From positions 1-64,000 of the forward strand of contig QKDN01000002.1 of NCBI GenBank assembly GCA_003252535.1: 64,000 bases of DNA, written 5' to 3'. The DNA comes from Campylobacterota bacterium (GTDB lineage Bacteria; Campylobacterota; Campylobacteria; Campylobacterales; Sulfurovaceae). The notes beneath the pieces are model-generated. The model ran no database searches and was not told the DNA's origin. It saw nothing but the letters and a program-made list of their open reading frames with translations. This document shows, piece after piece, positions 9,201 through 17,148 of this stretch. The translations under genes were made by a program, and so were the position numbers. Each line of letters starts with the position of its first letter. The first letter of the stretch is position 1.

Positions 9201-9387
9201 TGTCGATGACATCGAGGGATGCGCCGTTGTAGACGCCTGTGACCGAGACCATGTCGAGCTCGAAGGAGGGGAATATCTCCTTGGGTATCCTGGCATAGGA
9301 GTAGATACCTACGGCGATTATGAGGAAGAAAAGTGTATAATTTATCCTGCTGTTGAGGGTGAAAAATCGAACAAGGTTCTCGAACAT
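6289..9387 (-). CDS. RND-family efflux transporter permease
   Basis: A 1032-residue inner-membrane proton-driven transporter of the AcrB/HME/HAE type. The N-terminus has the usual membrane helix followed by a porter domain. The TM4 region LGIIVDDAIVVSENI carries the two aspartates of the proton relay. The second half repeats the pattern, with GVVINDGIIMLVTL in the TM10 region. The length is normal for the family. No membrane-fusion protein or outer-membrane channel gene flanks it; instead it is followed immediately by the C39-like membrane protein. The substrate cannot be predicted. It is transcribed leftward, away from the BatD gene, across an intergenic region holding repeat A copy 1. Confidence 0.9.
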   Translation of the reverse strand: MFENLVRFFTLNSRINYTLFFLIIAVGIYSYARIPKEIFPSFELDMVSVTGVYNGASLDVIDKMAVTPLEEELVNLDGIKELTTVITSGRFTVVLELEKGIDKYNTADKVKDALAIAKKDFPEDMDDPVVSVQETRRDLLDIAVTSSTLDISQLKPLAQKLKERLAKIKYINDIEIFGDSDLYYHVELDTERIAALGLNFDSVATALAKLSYIFPLGKIEDQKRGFFYLSTANGKKNAEDWGNTLIKVGEYTLYLKDIAAVSKRYEDSLTLYHMDAKPALNIVLKQDQKGNAMVLGGQIQKVLEEFHERNPDVEVFIHDDNTEKIKDRLNIVISNILLGLIIIALLVAWLINMRMAFIITLGIPTSFLIGAFVFYLSGYTINMISLIGVLLALGIIVDDAIVVSENIQQKIEEGYDSITAAIVGTKEMALPVTIASVTTLFAFIPALMISGTMGEVMKLVPIAVSALVIASLLEAFLFLPIHAAHTLDTKHPVRSWEKANELYSRIIHHLMKHKKSFLFTFIIVVPLLSFLLIKTSKFQMFPQFDSTTIHIALKSNVDTSVEEMDAILLEIQRDLYANKEKFSIDHVGSVAGYRKDSANNSENYPYVGDITVELTKLKAQNAVDEYITPYLSFYYDEEGRTRDLQSDRISKKLAKFIDAQHYKEKYGLKEISVVQKKVGPIKSDIMLGLIGNDNRAIIEAAQMLEKKLSAMGGITSVADTVQLGIDEIKLHINPYGESLGVDEQMIGKALSNLYLTRKVSSTFNREGLLEVKVEGRQKDNLQELEELPILLADGRSVSLREVTTFETIRNFEKVTKDRGVKNFYIFANVDPKIITADEVLELLEPDLKALSKEGIRVVKKGEKEKKEELRSDMLSAASAALLLILLSLLYLLNSYRESLILLSVIPFSILGVMVGHLLLGLNIGMPTLIGTLGLSGVVINDGIIMLVTLKSAQTIDDVYRLAAKRFRPIVLTSVTTLVGLATLIFFPVGQAVIFQPLAVALGFGLAWGTVLNLLYLPILYTYLYKGRFKQEA

Positions 9388-9434
9388 TCTATTTTATTTT
9401 TACCTTTACTTGAATGGGCAGCCCCTAAGAACTG

Positions 9435-9521
9435 CCTCCATAGAGAGCGCTCCTGCGCCATGCGAACGCAGGCGCCCATTGCATGGGTTTGGCGCATGGC
9501 TTCTCGCACTCTCTGTGGAGG
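9435..9521. repeat. Repeat A copy 1, palindromic element between divergent genes
   Basis: Outer arms CCTCCATAGAGAG and CTCTCTGTGGAGG pair over 13 bases with one G.U position. Inside lies a core shared with copies at 36586 and 44371: CTCCTGCGCCATGCGAACGC, a small CCCAT/ATGGG hairpin, and GCGCATGGCTTCTCGC. GCCATGCG and CGCATGGC also pair. It occupies the gap between the start of the RND permease (minus) and the start of the BatD gene (plus). Confidence 0.8.
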
Positions 9522-9607
9522 AAGAGTTATAGTGTTTAGTGAGGCTCTTATATGATCTTGCGATTATAACCAAAAAAAAGAGAAATTGACCAAAATGAGA
9601 GGTAGCA

Positions 9608-10693
9608 GTGAAGTTTGTTAGATTTATACTGGGGATGCTTCTGGTCTCCCTGCTCGGCGCCGAGGATTTCAGCTACAAGTTCGATCTTTCGGCCACGCGC
9701 CTCTATGTGAAGGAGCCGCTCGTCCTCAAGCTCAACATCGAGCAGACCGACAAGAGCAAAGTGCTCCTCTTCAGGTTCGATCTCAAAAAGAGCGATGCCT
9801 ACGAGTTCCACCGGATCGATATGCGCTCTTATGGCGCCCACCATGCCGCCAGACTCGAATACACCTACCTCGTCTACCCGCTCAGAGCCGGCAGGATCGA
9901 CCTGGAGTTCGACCTCACCAAGATGGTCACGACCGACGAGAGCGTCGCCTACAGCTTTTCGGGCGACAGGGACAATGTCCGTGACCTGCACAAGGACGAG
10001 TACCCCATATCCCTCCCGCCACTCGGTCTCGATGTGCAGGCCATCCCGGAGGGGACCGACCTGGTCGGGGATTTCAGCCTTTCTTACGATATCCCCGCCA
10101 AAAAGTTCGGCTCCTACGAGCCTATCCCGATCAAAGTAACCCTGGAGGGGAACGGCTACCCGCCGCTGCTGGAGAAGCTCTACCCGGAGTCGAAAGAGTA
10201 CAGGGTATTCGAAGGGGAGCGCGAGGAGAAGATGCTCCGCTCCGTCAAAGGGACGGCCAATACCGTCATCTACCCCCTCGCGCTGAGCGCCGAGAAGAGC
10301 TTCACCCTCCCGCCCCTCACCTTGAACGTCTTCGATCCGAAGAGAGGGAAAAGCTACACTCTCACCATCGGCAAACATAGCTTCGAGATAGAGAAGCCCG
10401 ATATCGCCACGCTCGTCGACAGCAGGGACGATCCCAAACCGCTGGAGAGCGACAGCGGCTACTGGGGGACGATCTTCAGTTACCTGATCGTCTTCGCTGC
10501 CGGGTATCTGAGTGCGGTCGCCATGGCCAACCGGCTGCCAAAGCGGATCATCCCACAAAGTGCGGAGGACGAGACGGAGCGACGTATCAGTGAGACCAAA
10601 GACCCCAAAAAGCTCCTCGCCCTCCTCATGGCCACCGACAGGGTCAGGTACAAAGACGAGATAGAGAAGCTGGAGAAGAAGCTTTTCAAGTAA
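9608..10693 (+). CDS. BatD-like (oxygen tolerance) membrane protein
   Basis: A 361-residue protein starting with GTG at 9608 behind AGAGG. A signal peptide (residues 1-17, ending in LLGA) is followed by beta-rich extracytoplasmic domains, a C-terminal membrane segment (about residues 287-305, YWGTIFSYLIVFAAGYLSAV) and a charged cytoplasmic tail. This layout and the position upstream of a MoxR ATPase and a DUF58 protein match BatD of the Bat/MoxR systems, which are linked to envelope protein maturation and stress tolerance. The usual von Willebrand A proteins BatA and BatB are absent from this cluster. A compound hairpin (10754-10841) separates it from moxR. Confidence 0.72.
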   Translation: MKFVRFILGMLLVSLLGAEDFSYKFDLSATRLYVKEPLVLKLNIEQTDKSKVLLFRFDLKKSDAYEFHRIDMRSYGAHHAARLEYTYLVYPLRAGRIDLEFDLTKMVTTDESVAYSFSGDRDNVRDLHKDEYPISLPPLGLDVQAIPEGTDLVGDFSLSYDIPAKKFGSYEPIPIKVTLEGNGYPPLLEKLYPESKEYRVFEGEREEKMLRSVKGTANTVIYPLALSAEKSFTLPPLTLNVFDPKRGKSYTLTIGKHSFEIEKPDIATLVDSRDDPKPLESDSGYWGTIFSYLIVFAAGYLSAVAMANRLPKRIIPQSAEDETERRISETKDPKKLLALLMATDRVRYKDEIEKLEKKLFK

Positions 10694-10753
10694 GGCTCTC
10701 TTGAGCCGGGGCGGTTTCATTTTGAAGCAATATTTGTGTACGATACCTTCTAT

Positions 10754-10841
10754 CTACTTTTTTAGAAAAAAGTAGGCAAAAAAGCGTCACCGCTCTCGAA
10801 TCGCTCAGCTTTGCTTCGCTTTCAAGGTCGTTCGCGGTGAC
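10754..10841. repeat. Compound inverted repeat between BatD and MoxR genes
   Basis: Two hairpins lie in the 172-base gap. CTACTTTTTT-AG-AAAAAAGTAG (10754-10775) is a perfect 10-bp stem. GTCACCGC (10786-10793) pairs with GCGGTGAC (10834-10841) around a 40-base loop. The first could terminate or attenuate the BatD transcript; the pair together also resembles a dispersed palindromic element. Either way moxR may have its own control. Confidence 0.5.
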
Positions 10842-10865
10842 ATACCGACTATATAGAGTAGAGCA

Positions 10866-11813
10866 ATGAACAAAAAAATAGAAGAACTCAAAAAAGAACT
10901 CTCCAAGGCCATCGTCTCCCAGGAGTATATGATCGAGGGGCTGCTGATCGGGCTGCTCTGCGAGGGGCATATCCTCGTCGAGGGGGTGCCGGGTCTGGCC
11001 AAGACAACGACGGTCAATGCCCTCTCAAGGGCCCTCTCCCTCGCCTTCAAGCGTATCCAGTTCACCCCCGACCTGCTCCCGAGCGATATCACCGGGACGC
11101 AGATATACGACCCGCAGAGCAACGACTTCAGGGTCAAGAAAGGGCCCCTCTTCGCCAATCTGCTGCTGGCCGACGAGATCAACAGGGCCCCGTCGAAGGT
11201 GCAGTCGGCCCTGCTCGAGGCGATGCAGGAGCGGCAGGTGACCATCGGCGACGAGAGCTTCCCGCTCGAGCAGCCTTTCCTGGTGATGGCGACGCAGAAC
11301 CCCATCGAGCAGGAGGGGGTCTATACCCTCCCCGAAGCGCAGCTCGATCGGTTCATGATGAAGCTCGTGGTGGGGCACAACAAACCCGAGGACGAGCTGC
11401 TGATCATGCGCAAGGCGGCGACAAAGAGTTTCGGGAAGGTTGAGAGCATCATGGGGAGAGAAGATATCCTCGAGCTCCAGGGGGAGCTGGAGAAGGTGCA
11501 TATCGACACGCAGCTCGAGCGCTATATCATCGACCTCATCGTCGCCACGAGGGAGCCTGAGAAGTTCGGCCTTGCAGGCATCAAAGAGCTGATCTTCTTC
11601 GGCGCGTCGCCGAGAGCCTCGATCGATCTCTACCGGGCTTCGCGTGCCAAGGCCTTCCTCCGGGGCAAGAGCCATGTCACCCCTGCCGATATCGGCTTCG
11701 TGATCCACGATGTCCTCAGGCACCGTATCGTCCTCAGCTACGAGGCGAGGGCCAAGGGGACCACCAGCGACGAGGTGATCTCGCAGATACTCAAAGCGGT
11801 GCCGATCCCCTGA
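10866..11813 (+). CDS. MoxR-family AAA+ ATPase
   Basis: A 315-residue AAA+ ATPase. Walker A is GVPGLAKTTTV (about residues 41-51). Walker B is LLADEINRAP. The sensor region reads MATQNPIEQEGVYTLPEAQLDRFMM, whose QNPxEQxGxYxLPEAQLDRF pattern is diagnostic of MoxR. MoxR proteins act as chaperone-like ATPases with VWA or DUF58 partners. The stop codon overlaps the start of the DUF58 gene (TGATG), so the two are translationally coupled. Confidence 0.92.
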   Translation: MNKKIEELKKELSKAIVSQEYMIEGLLIGLLCEGHILVEGVPGLAKTTTVNALSRALSLAFKRIQFTPDLLPSDITGTQIYDPQSNDFRVKKGPLFANLLLADEINRAPSKVQSALLEAMQERQVTIGDESFPLEQPFLVMATQNPIEQEGVYTLPEAQLDRFMMKLVVGHNKPEDELLIMRKAATKSFGKVESIMGREDILELQGELEKVHIDTQLERYIIDLIVATREPEKFGLAGIKELIFFGASPRASIDLYRASRAKAFLRGKSHVTPADIGFVIHDVLRHRIVLSYEARAKGTTSDEVISQILKAVPIP

Positions 11814-12658
11814 TGCAGCCCATCAGCAATTTCACACTGCTGCAGCTCAAGGCCAGAAGCCAGGTCTATACACTGCTGAGCGGCAACTCCCTCTCTAAGA
11901 GACACGGGGAGGGGTATGACTTCAGCGAGATACGCGAGTACCAGCTCGGCGATGATGTCCGCAAGATCAACTGGAACATCACCGCCAGGATGGGGAGACC
12001 CTATATCAAGGAGCTCTACGCGGTGCGGGAGCTCTCCGTATGTGTCGCCGCGCTCCTCACCCCGAGCCTCCTTTTCGGCGCAGAGGGGAGGGAGAATATC
12101 CGTCTCAAGCACGATCTCATCACCCATATCACGATGCTGCTGGGGTATGCTGCGCACCACAACGGCGATCTCTTCCGCGGTGTCTGCTACCACGGCGGCC
12201 GCTCCCATGCCACGCCGCCGACCAAGCAGCTCTATACGATCGATACATTCTGCAAAGAGCTTCACGGGCGCGATGTGCGCGAGGGGCAGACCGACTACGC
12301 CGGGGCTGTGACCGACCTCTTCGCGCAGCTCTCCCGCCCCTCGCTGCTGATCATCGTCGGCGACTTCCTCCAGCTCCCCGACCTCTCGATGCTCTCACAG
12401 AAGCACGAGGTGGTCGCCGTGATCGTCCGCCACCACCACGAGAGAGACTTCCCCTCCATCGGCGAAGTGCTCGCCAAAGAGCCCGGAGGCGGCACCAAAC
12501 ACCTTTACGGAGGCTCACGGACGGCGCAGAGCTTCAAAGCCGCACTCGCAGCGCACGATGCCAAACTCGCCGAACACTTCGGCCGCTACAATATCCGCCA
12601 TACCGTTATCTATACCGACGAGGAGCCGCTGGGGAAACTGGCGAGGGTTTTGGGGTAA
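11813..12658 (+). CDS. DUF58 domain protein, MoxR partner
   Basis: A 281-residue soluble protein beginning at the ATG inside the moxR TGATG overlap. It shows the DUF58 core EIREYQLGDDVRKINWNITARMG followed by KELYAVRELSVCVAAL and a VWA-like C-terminal half (SLLIIVGDFLQLPDLSML). DUF58 proteins are nearly always encoded next to MoxR and are thought to be its substrate-presenting partners. No membrane segments or transglutaminase gene are seen here, unlike many DUF58 clusters. Confidence 0.88.
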   Translation: MQPISNFTLLQLKARSQVYTLLSGNSLSKRHGEGYDFSEIREYQLGDDVRKINWNITARMGRPYIKELYAVRELSVCVAALLTPSLLFGAEGRENIRLKHDLITHITMLLGYAAHHNGDLFRGVCYHGGRSHATPPTKQLYTIDTFCKELHGRDVREGQTDYAGAVTDLFAQLSRPSLLIIVGDFLQLPDLSMLSQKHEVVAVIVRHHHERDFPSIGEVLAKEPGGGTKHLYGGSRTAQSFKAALAAHDAKLAEHFGRYNIRHTVIYTDEEPLGKLARVLG

Positions 12659-12749
12659 GCATTTGATCCATGATATATTATTCCTTTGTTCTGTGATTTT
12701 TATCTGATATGATAAATCTACTTTTTCATAGAACAAAAAAGGGGTGATG

Positions 12750-14438
12750 ATGAATATCTATAAACTAGGTACACTTTGGGAATATAAATATTACTATCCC
12801 AAAAAAATTGAAAAAATAGCAGACGATAAACTCTATGATGCAGGAGAAAGCTACTTTTGTAATTTTAAAGGGCAGCTCTCTTTTGATCCTCAAAAGGATT
12901 GGTGTGATATACAGCTGCAGACTCTGATCGACAGAGGGTATCATACAGCTGATGATGAAGAGGGTGATCTTCACCAACTCCAACCTAATAACCTGGTCAG
13001 CTGCAATTCCATAGTTCTCAGTCAGAATATGGTCAATAGAGTAGGAGTGATACTCGAACAATATGGAATACTGCTGCCATTAAGCATTCCCGAAAGACAA
13101 AATGAGGGTAATTTCTATTTCTACTGGGTCACCAATGAACTTGAGTGTATCGATTATCAAAAAAGTAAATTACAACCACGATACATAGGTGACAATACAC
13201 CACCTCCTTTCTATTCACTGGAACAACAGAAATTCAATCCAAAAGATTATTATAATATTGAGAGATTGATAATCGATGAAACCAAATATGATCACTCAAT
13301 GATCTTTAGAGTAAATAATGATTTTCATTCAACGATATTTGTCTCTGAAGAGTTCGTAGAACTTATCAAACGAAATGGATTAACCGGAATCAAGTTGATA
13401 CCACATAAGGATGTTTATGAGGGTTCTGAAGAGTTGGATAAAAAATTCTATGATAAACTCTCTTCATCGATGAGACCATACAAAGAGGGATCGAACGGCA
13501 AGTTCATGCTCAATGACGGAGGCTCATACGGTGACTGGCTCTACTATATCATCAAGCTTGAGAGCAAAACCCTAAGAGCTCTCGGCAAGGCTCTCGATAA
13601 ACTGATAGAATATACAGCCGATATGGATACATTCCTCTCATACAAGACCAATAAAAAGAGTCCTGTAAGACATGAAGTAGAGATGTATCTGATCCGCTTC
13701 AACCTCAAACAAGAGCTAATCGAGGAGAAAGAGTTTTTTGAGATGTGTGCAGAGTATCCTGAACTGCACGCAAAAATGATCCAATATATTCACAATATCA
13801 CAGCTAGAGAGATGCACGAAGATACATCGTGGCAGAATGATATGCACCATAGAGGCTTTTATGCTATAGCCCCTTTGGTATTTTCCGATGAAAAGTACAG
13901 TGATCTCTTCGGCAGCCTGTTCAACAAATGGCATATGGGTGGAGAACTCTACCAAAGCGAACTGCTCCAGTATGCTTTTGCCAAGCATGGCTTGACAAAA
14001 AACACTATGAAACTGTTAGCCTGGAGAATACTGTGTGATGGACAGGCTATCTATGAGGATATCAATGCCGTACTCTTTGCATTGGGCATCAAAGAACAAC
14101 TTGATATCAATGAGTTTTTACAATGTATCGATGAGATTATCACAACTCAAAATGATCTCAAGGTACATCTTGTCTATTCATTGGTTGACTTTATTGGTTA
14201 TTATTCTGACACAAAAGAGGAAGCCGATCAACTCTATCAAGCTATACAAACATTCTATAACACACTTGAAGGACTGGAAGAGGAGTACAATTACTCCGCT
14301 GAAAAGATCAAGAAGCAAAGAGTTACTCCTCATAAATATAGCATTGAAGTAGAAAAGAACTGGGATAAAGATCCAATAGAGAGTTTATCTATCGGAGAGG
14401 CTCTCGAGGATATTTCGAATATAAAGATTTGCGTTTAA
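12750..14438 (+). CDS. Large Imm11-like (polymorphic toxin immunity) protein, orphan
   Basis: A 563-residue soluble protein of unusual, AT-rich composition. Starts are possible at GTG 12744, ATG 12747 and ATG 12750; the last has the best spacing to AAAAAAGGGG. Residues about 165-217, ending in HSTIFVSEEFVELIKRNGLTGIKLI-like sequence, resemble the C-terminal end of Imm11/DUF1629 immunity proteins (a 'hifvSeefvexikxxgltGi' pattern). The remaining 340 residues are mostly helical and I do not recognise them. Immunity proteins neutralise a cognate toxin, but no toxin, secretion gene or repeat array is adjacent. Transfer is suggested by composition and by its isolation between GC-rich operons. The function is inferred from a short match only. 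Confidence 0.55.
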   Translation: MNIYKLGTLWEYKYYYPKKIEKIADDKLYDAGESYFCNFKGQLSFDPQKDWCDIQLQTLIDRGYHTADDEEGDLHQLQPNNLVSCNSIVLSQNMVNRVGVILEQYGILLPLSIPERQNEGNFYFYWVTNELECIDYQKSKLQPRYIGDNTPPPFYSLEQQKFNPKDYYNIERLIIDETKYDHSMIFRVNNDFHSTIFVSEEFVELIKRNGLTGIKLIPHKDVYEGSEELDKKFYDKLSSSMRPYKEGSNGKFMLNDGGSYGDWLYYIIKLESKTLRALGKALDKLIEYTADMDTFLSYKTNKKSPVRHEVEMYLIRFNLKQELIEEKEFFEMCAEYPELHAKMIQYIHNITAREMHEDTSWQNDMHHRGFYAIAPLVFSDEKYSDLFGSLFNKWHMGGELYQSELLQYAFAKHGLTKNTMKLLAWRILCDGQAIYEDINAVLFALGIKEQLDINEFLQCIDEIITTQNDLKVHLVYSLVDFIGYYSDTKEEADQLYQAIQTFYNTLEGLEEEYNYSAEKIKKQRVTPHKYSIEVEKNWDKDPIESLSIGEALEDISNIKICV

Positions 14439-14440
14439 TG

Positions 14441-15715
14441 CTAGATGAATAGCAGGCTCCCGTAGACATACCCCGCAAACCCCAAAGCCACAAAAATAGT
14501 CACTATAAACGCCCACCGATACCGCATTGCCGCCAGAGAAATGAGAAGATAGCCGTAGAAGCGCCAGAGGGGTGTTGTGATCTCTCTCACGGCGCCTTTG
14601 AGTCCGAAGAGCCACCTGAGGGCTCCGTCGAAGATGTCGCCATACCCGATGAGATGCGCGGCTATCGCGGCGGGGTAGAAGGGGGCGAAGAGGAGGGAGA
14701 GGAACGGGGAGGCGAGCTGCCGGAGGCTGGCAGTCCCGAAGAAGCTGTGGACGACGGGGAGCATCAGGATATAGATGCCGAAAGGGATGATGACGAGCTT
14801 GCGCCAGAGAGACTCGCCGCCGCTGTAGCGGAGGATCAGGAAGATATAGTAGACCCCTCCCACCGAGAGCCAGAACCCTATCGAGACCAGGAGCGGCGGG
14901 AAGAAGGCGAGGAGGAGCAGGGCGGTGAACCATAGCAGGGAGAAGCTCAGCAGCTCTATCCCGCTCACCAGCGCGACCCACCCGACGATCAGCATCGCAT
15001 AGGAGCGCACCAGTGATGGCGGGGCTCCCACGCTCCAGACATAGAGTCCCAGCACGGCGATGGCGATGAACCCCAGGTCGATCATACTGTAGCGGTAGGG
15101 GAAGTACCGCTGCTGCATCGGCCTGTAGAGGAGATGGAGCACCCCGAAGAGGACGCCCCAGAGGATACCGAGGTGAAAGCCGCTGAGCGCCACGAGGTGG
15201 CTCACCCCGAGCGATGCGATCCTCTCCCTGAGATCATAGGGGAGAGCGGTGGCCAGGAAGATGGAGCGGTAGAACGAAGCGATCGCGGGGTCTTCGTGTT
15301 GCGCGTCGATCATGGGTGAGAAGGTACTCTGTGGTGAGCTTCGTGGCTCTTTGATCGACCTGACCGTCGCTTTGATATAGGGTGCGCCGAGATAGTCGGT
15401 GAAAGAGAGGGAGTCGTCCGGCTCGAGTCTGACCCGCACGAGCCATCCCGTGAGATTGCTCTTCTGGTCTGCGGCGGTGTAGAACTCCATGCCGGATGTG
15501 GTGCGGAGCTTCAGCACCTCGAATGTACGATCCTGTTTTGTCTTGGTCATCTGTGAGAGGACGAGGGCATCGGTATAGTAGAAGGGGGTGGCGGTGAACC
15601 CGCGGTATTCGCCGTAGGCGACCCAGAGGCGCGCGGCAAGGATGAGGAGGAGAAACGCCGCTACCGCTGCAAACTCAGCGGTACTTCGAAAGAGGGGCGG
15701 TTTCTCGAAAGGCAT
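14441..15715 (-). CDS. comEC: ComEC/Rec2-family competence membrane protein (short form)
   Basis: A 424-residue polytopic membrane protein of the DNA-uptake channel family. An N-terminal membrane region is followed by an OB-like soluble segment (about 50-130) and then the ComEC core, with HLVALSGFHLGILWG matching the signature H-L-x-A-x-S-G-x-H-x-G. About eight further membrane helices follow. The C-terminal metallo-beta-lactamase nuclease domain of longer ComEC proteins is absent, as in many epsilonproteobacterial ComE3 proteins. Its ATG overlaps the dnaB stop (ATGA at 15712-15715 on the minus strand), so it is translated with dnaB. It would move single-stranded DNA through the inner membrane. 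Confidence 0.87.
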   Translation of the reverse strand: MPFEKPPLFRSTAEFAAVAAFLLLILAARLWVAYGEYRGFTATPFYYTDALVLSQMTKTKQDRTFEVLKLRTTSGMEFYTAADQKSNLTGWLVRVRLEPDDSLSFTDYLGAPYIKATVRSIKEPRSSPQSTFSPMIDAQHEDPAIASFYRSIFLATALPYDLRERIASLGVSHLVALSGFHLGILWGVLFGVLHLLYRPMQQRYFPYRYSMIDLGFIAIAVLGLYVWSVGAPPSLVRSYAMLIVGWVALVSGIELLSFSLLWFTALLLLAFFPPLLVSIGFWLSVGGVYYIFLILRYSGGESLWRKLVIIPFGIYILMLPVVHSFFGTASLRQLASPFLSLLFAPFYPAAIAAHLIGYGDIFDGALRWLFGLKGAVREITTPLWRFYGYLLISLAAMRYRWAFIVTIFVALGFAGYVYGSLLFI

Positions 15716-17148
15716 CAGATCGGCGGGAGCTCGATATTCCCCGGGCGCATATCTATACTGTTATCTTCGTAGACGATCTCGAAGGCTGCATGAGGCGAGG
15801 CGTCGACGAAGCGGGTGTAGTTCTTCTGGAAGATCAGGTCGACCGTCCCGGTGGGGCCGTTCCTCTGCTTGCCGATGATGATCTCGGCTTCTTCCTCGGA
15901 CTTTTTCTTGAACTCGCTTCTGTACTCTTTCCCCTCGGCCTTGGCCTTCATCTCTTTCTCTTTCTCCTTGGCTTCGCGGTAGACATCGTCGCGGTAGACG
16001 AAGAGGATGATGTCGGCATCCTGCTCGATCGCCCCCGATTCACGGAGGTCGGAGAGCATCGGGCGCTTGTTCTCGCGCGCTTCGAGCGAGCGGTTGAGCT
16101 GGGAGAGGGCGATGATGGGGAGGCCGAGCTCACGGGCGAGCTGCTTGAGACCCCTCGATATCTCCGATATCTCCTGCTGTCTCCCCTCTCTGCCCCCCTC
16201 GCCGCTCATCAGCTGGAGGTAGTCGATGATGGCGACGGTGATCTCGGGGTGACGTGCCTTGAGCTTGCGGAGCTTCGAACGGACATGGTGGATGGTGGCG
16301 TAGCCGCCGTCGTCGACGAAGAGCTTCTTTTTGGAGATATCATCGACCGCAGCCGAGAGCTGGCTCCACTGATCATCCTTGAGATCGCCGACCCTGAGCG
16401 CCTGGAGCGGTATCGAGGTCTTGGCGGCGAGCATACGGAGCATCAGCTGCTCGGCGGGCATCTCCAGCGAGAAGAAGGCGACCCCCTCGTCGCGCTCGAG
16501 CGCTTTGAGGGCGATATTGAGGACGAAGGCGGTCTTCCCCATCGCGGGTCTGGCGGCGACGATGACGAGGTCCCCCTTGCCGAAACCGCTGGTCTTTTCG
16601 TTGAGGTTGCGGAAGCCGGTATCGGTACCGATGAGACGGGAGTTCCCCAGGGCCTTGAGCCTCTCGATCTCGTCCATCATCGAGACAGTGATCTCTTGCG
16701 ATTCCCTGAAGTCCTCGGCGGTACTGTTCTGGGTGATCTCGTAGAGCTTCTTCTCGACGAGGTTCATGATGTCGGCCGCGGGGAGGTCGTCCTCGATGGT
16801 GACCTTCTTGATCTCGGTAGCGAGGGTTGCGAGGGCCCGTTTGCTCGACTTGGCCTTGATCTCCGCGAGGTAGGCGGCGGTGTTGGAGATGGGGTTGGCC
16901 GCGAGGACATCGAGCATCCCCACCTCGTCGTAGTGCCCGGCGGAGATGAGCCTGGAGCGGAGGAACTCCTCGTCTATGGGCTTCTCATCGGCAGCCAGGC
17001 TCTCGATGGCGGCAAAGAGGTGCTGGTGGAAGGGGTAGTAGAAGTCGTGGGACTTGAGCTTGGAAGCGACCTCTTCGAATATCTGCGGATCGAAGATGAT
17101 CGCCGAGAGGACGGCACGCTCGATATTGAGGTTGTACATATTATCCAT
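15715..17148 (-). CDS. dnaB: Replicative DNA helicase DnaB
   Basis: A 477-residue hexameric helicase of the replisome. The N-terminal domain ([20 protein letters not shown]) binds primase. The RecA-like domain has Walker [18 protein letters not shown] and Walker [13 protein letters not shown], then [24 protein letters not shown] and [20 protein letters not shown], all DnaB signatures. No intein is present. The frame is open upstream, but ATG 17148 is preceded by GGAGG at good spacing and overlaps the ispG stop region by a few bases. It is coupled to comEC downstream. Confidence 0.96.
   Translation of the reverse strand: MDNMYNLNIERAVLSAIIFDPQIFEEVASKLKSHDFYYPFHQHLFAAIESLAADEKPIDEEFLRSRLISAGHYDEVGMLDVLAANPISNTAAYLAEIKAKSSKRALATLATEIKKVTIEDDLPAADIMNLVEKKLYEITQNSTAEDFRESQEITVSMMDEIERLKALGNSRLIGTDTGFRNLNEKTSGFGKGDLVIVAARPAMGKTAFVLNIALKALERDEGVAFFSLEMPAEQLMLRMLAAKTSIPLQALRVGDLKDDQWSQLSAAVDDISKKKLFVDDGGYATIHHVRSKLRKLKARHPEITVAIIDYLQLMSGEGGREGRQQEISEISRGLKQLARELGLPIIALSQLNRSLEARENKRPMLSDLRESGAIEQDADIILFVYRDDVYREAKEKEKEMKAKAEGKEYRSEFKKKSEEEAEIIIGKQRNGPTGTVDLIFQKNYTRFVDASPHAAFEIVYEDNSIDMRPGNIELPPI

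Noticed and set aside
12040-12666. Long open frame of 208 codons inside the DUF58 gene in another frame
   Set aside because: Its product is a low-complexity Arg/Pro/Ala-rich chain without motifs, typical of a shadow frame in GC-rich coding DNA. The DUF58 frame explains the region. Similar shadow frames on the opposite strand of ispG, dnaB, the RND permease and uvrB were rejected for the same reason.
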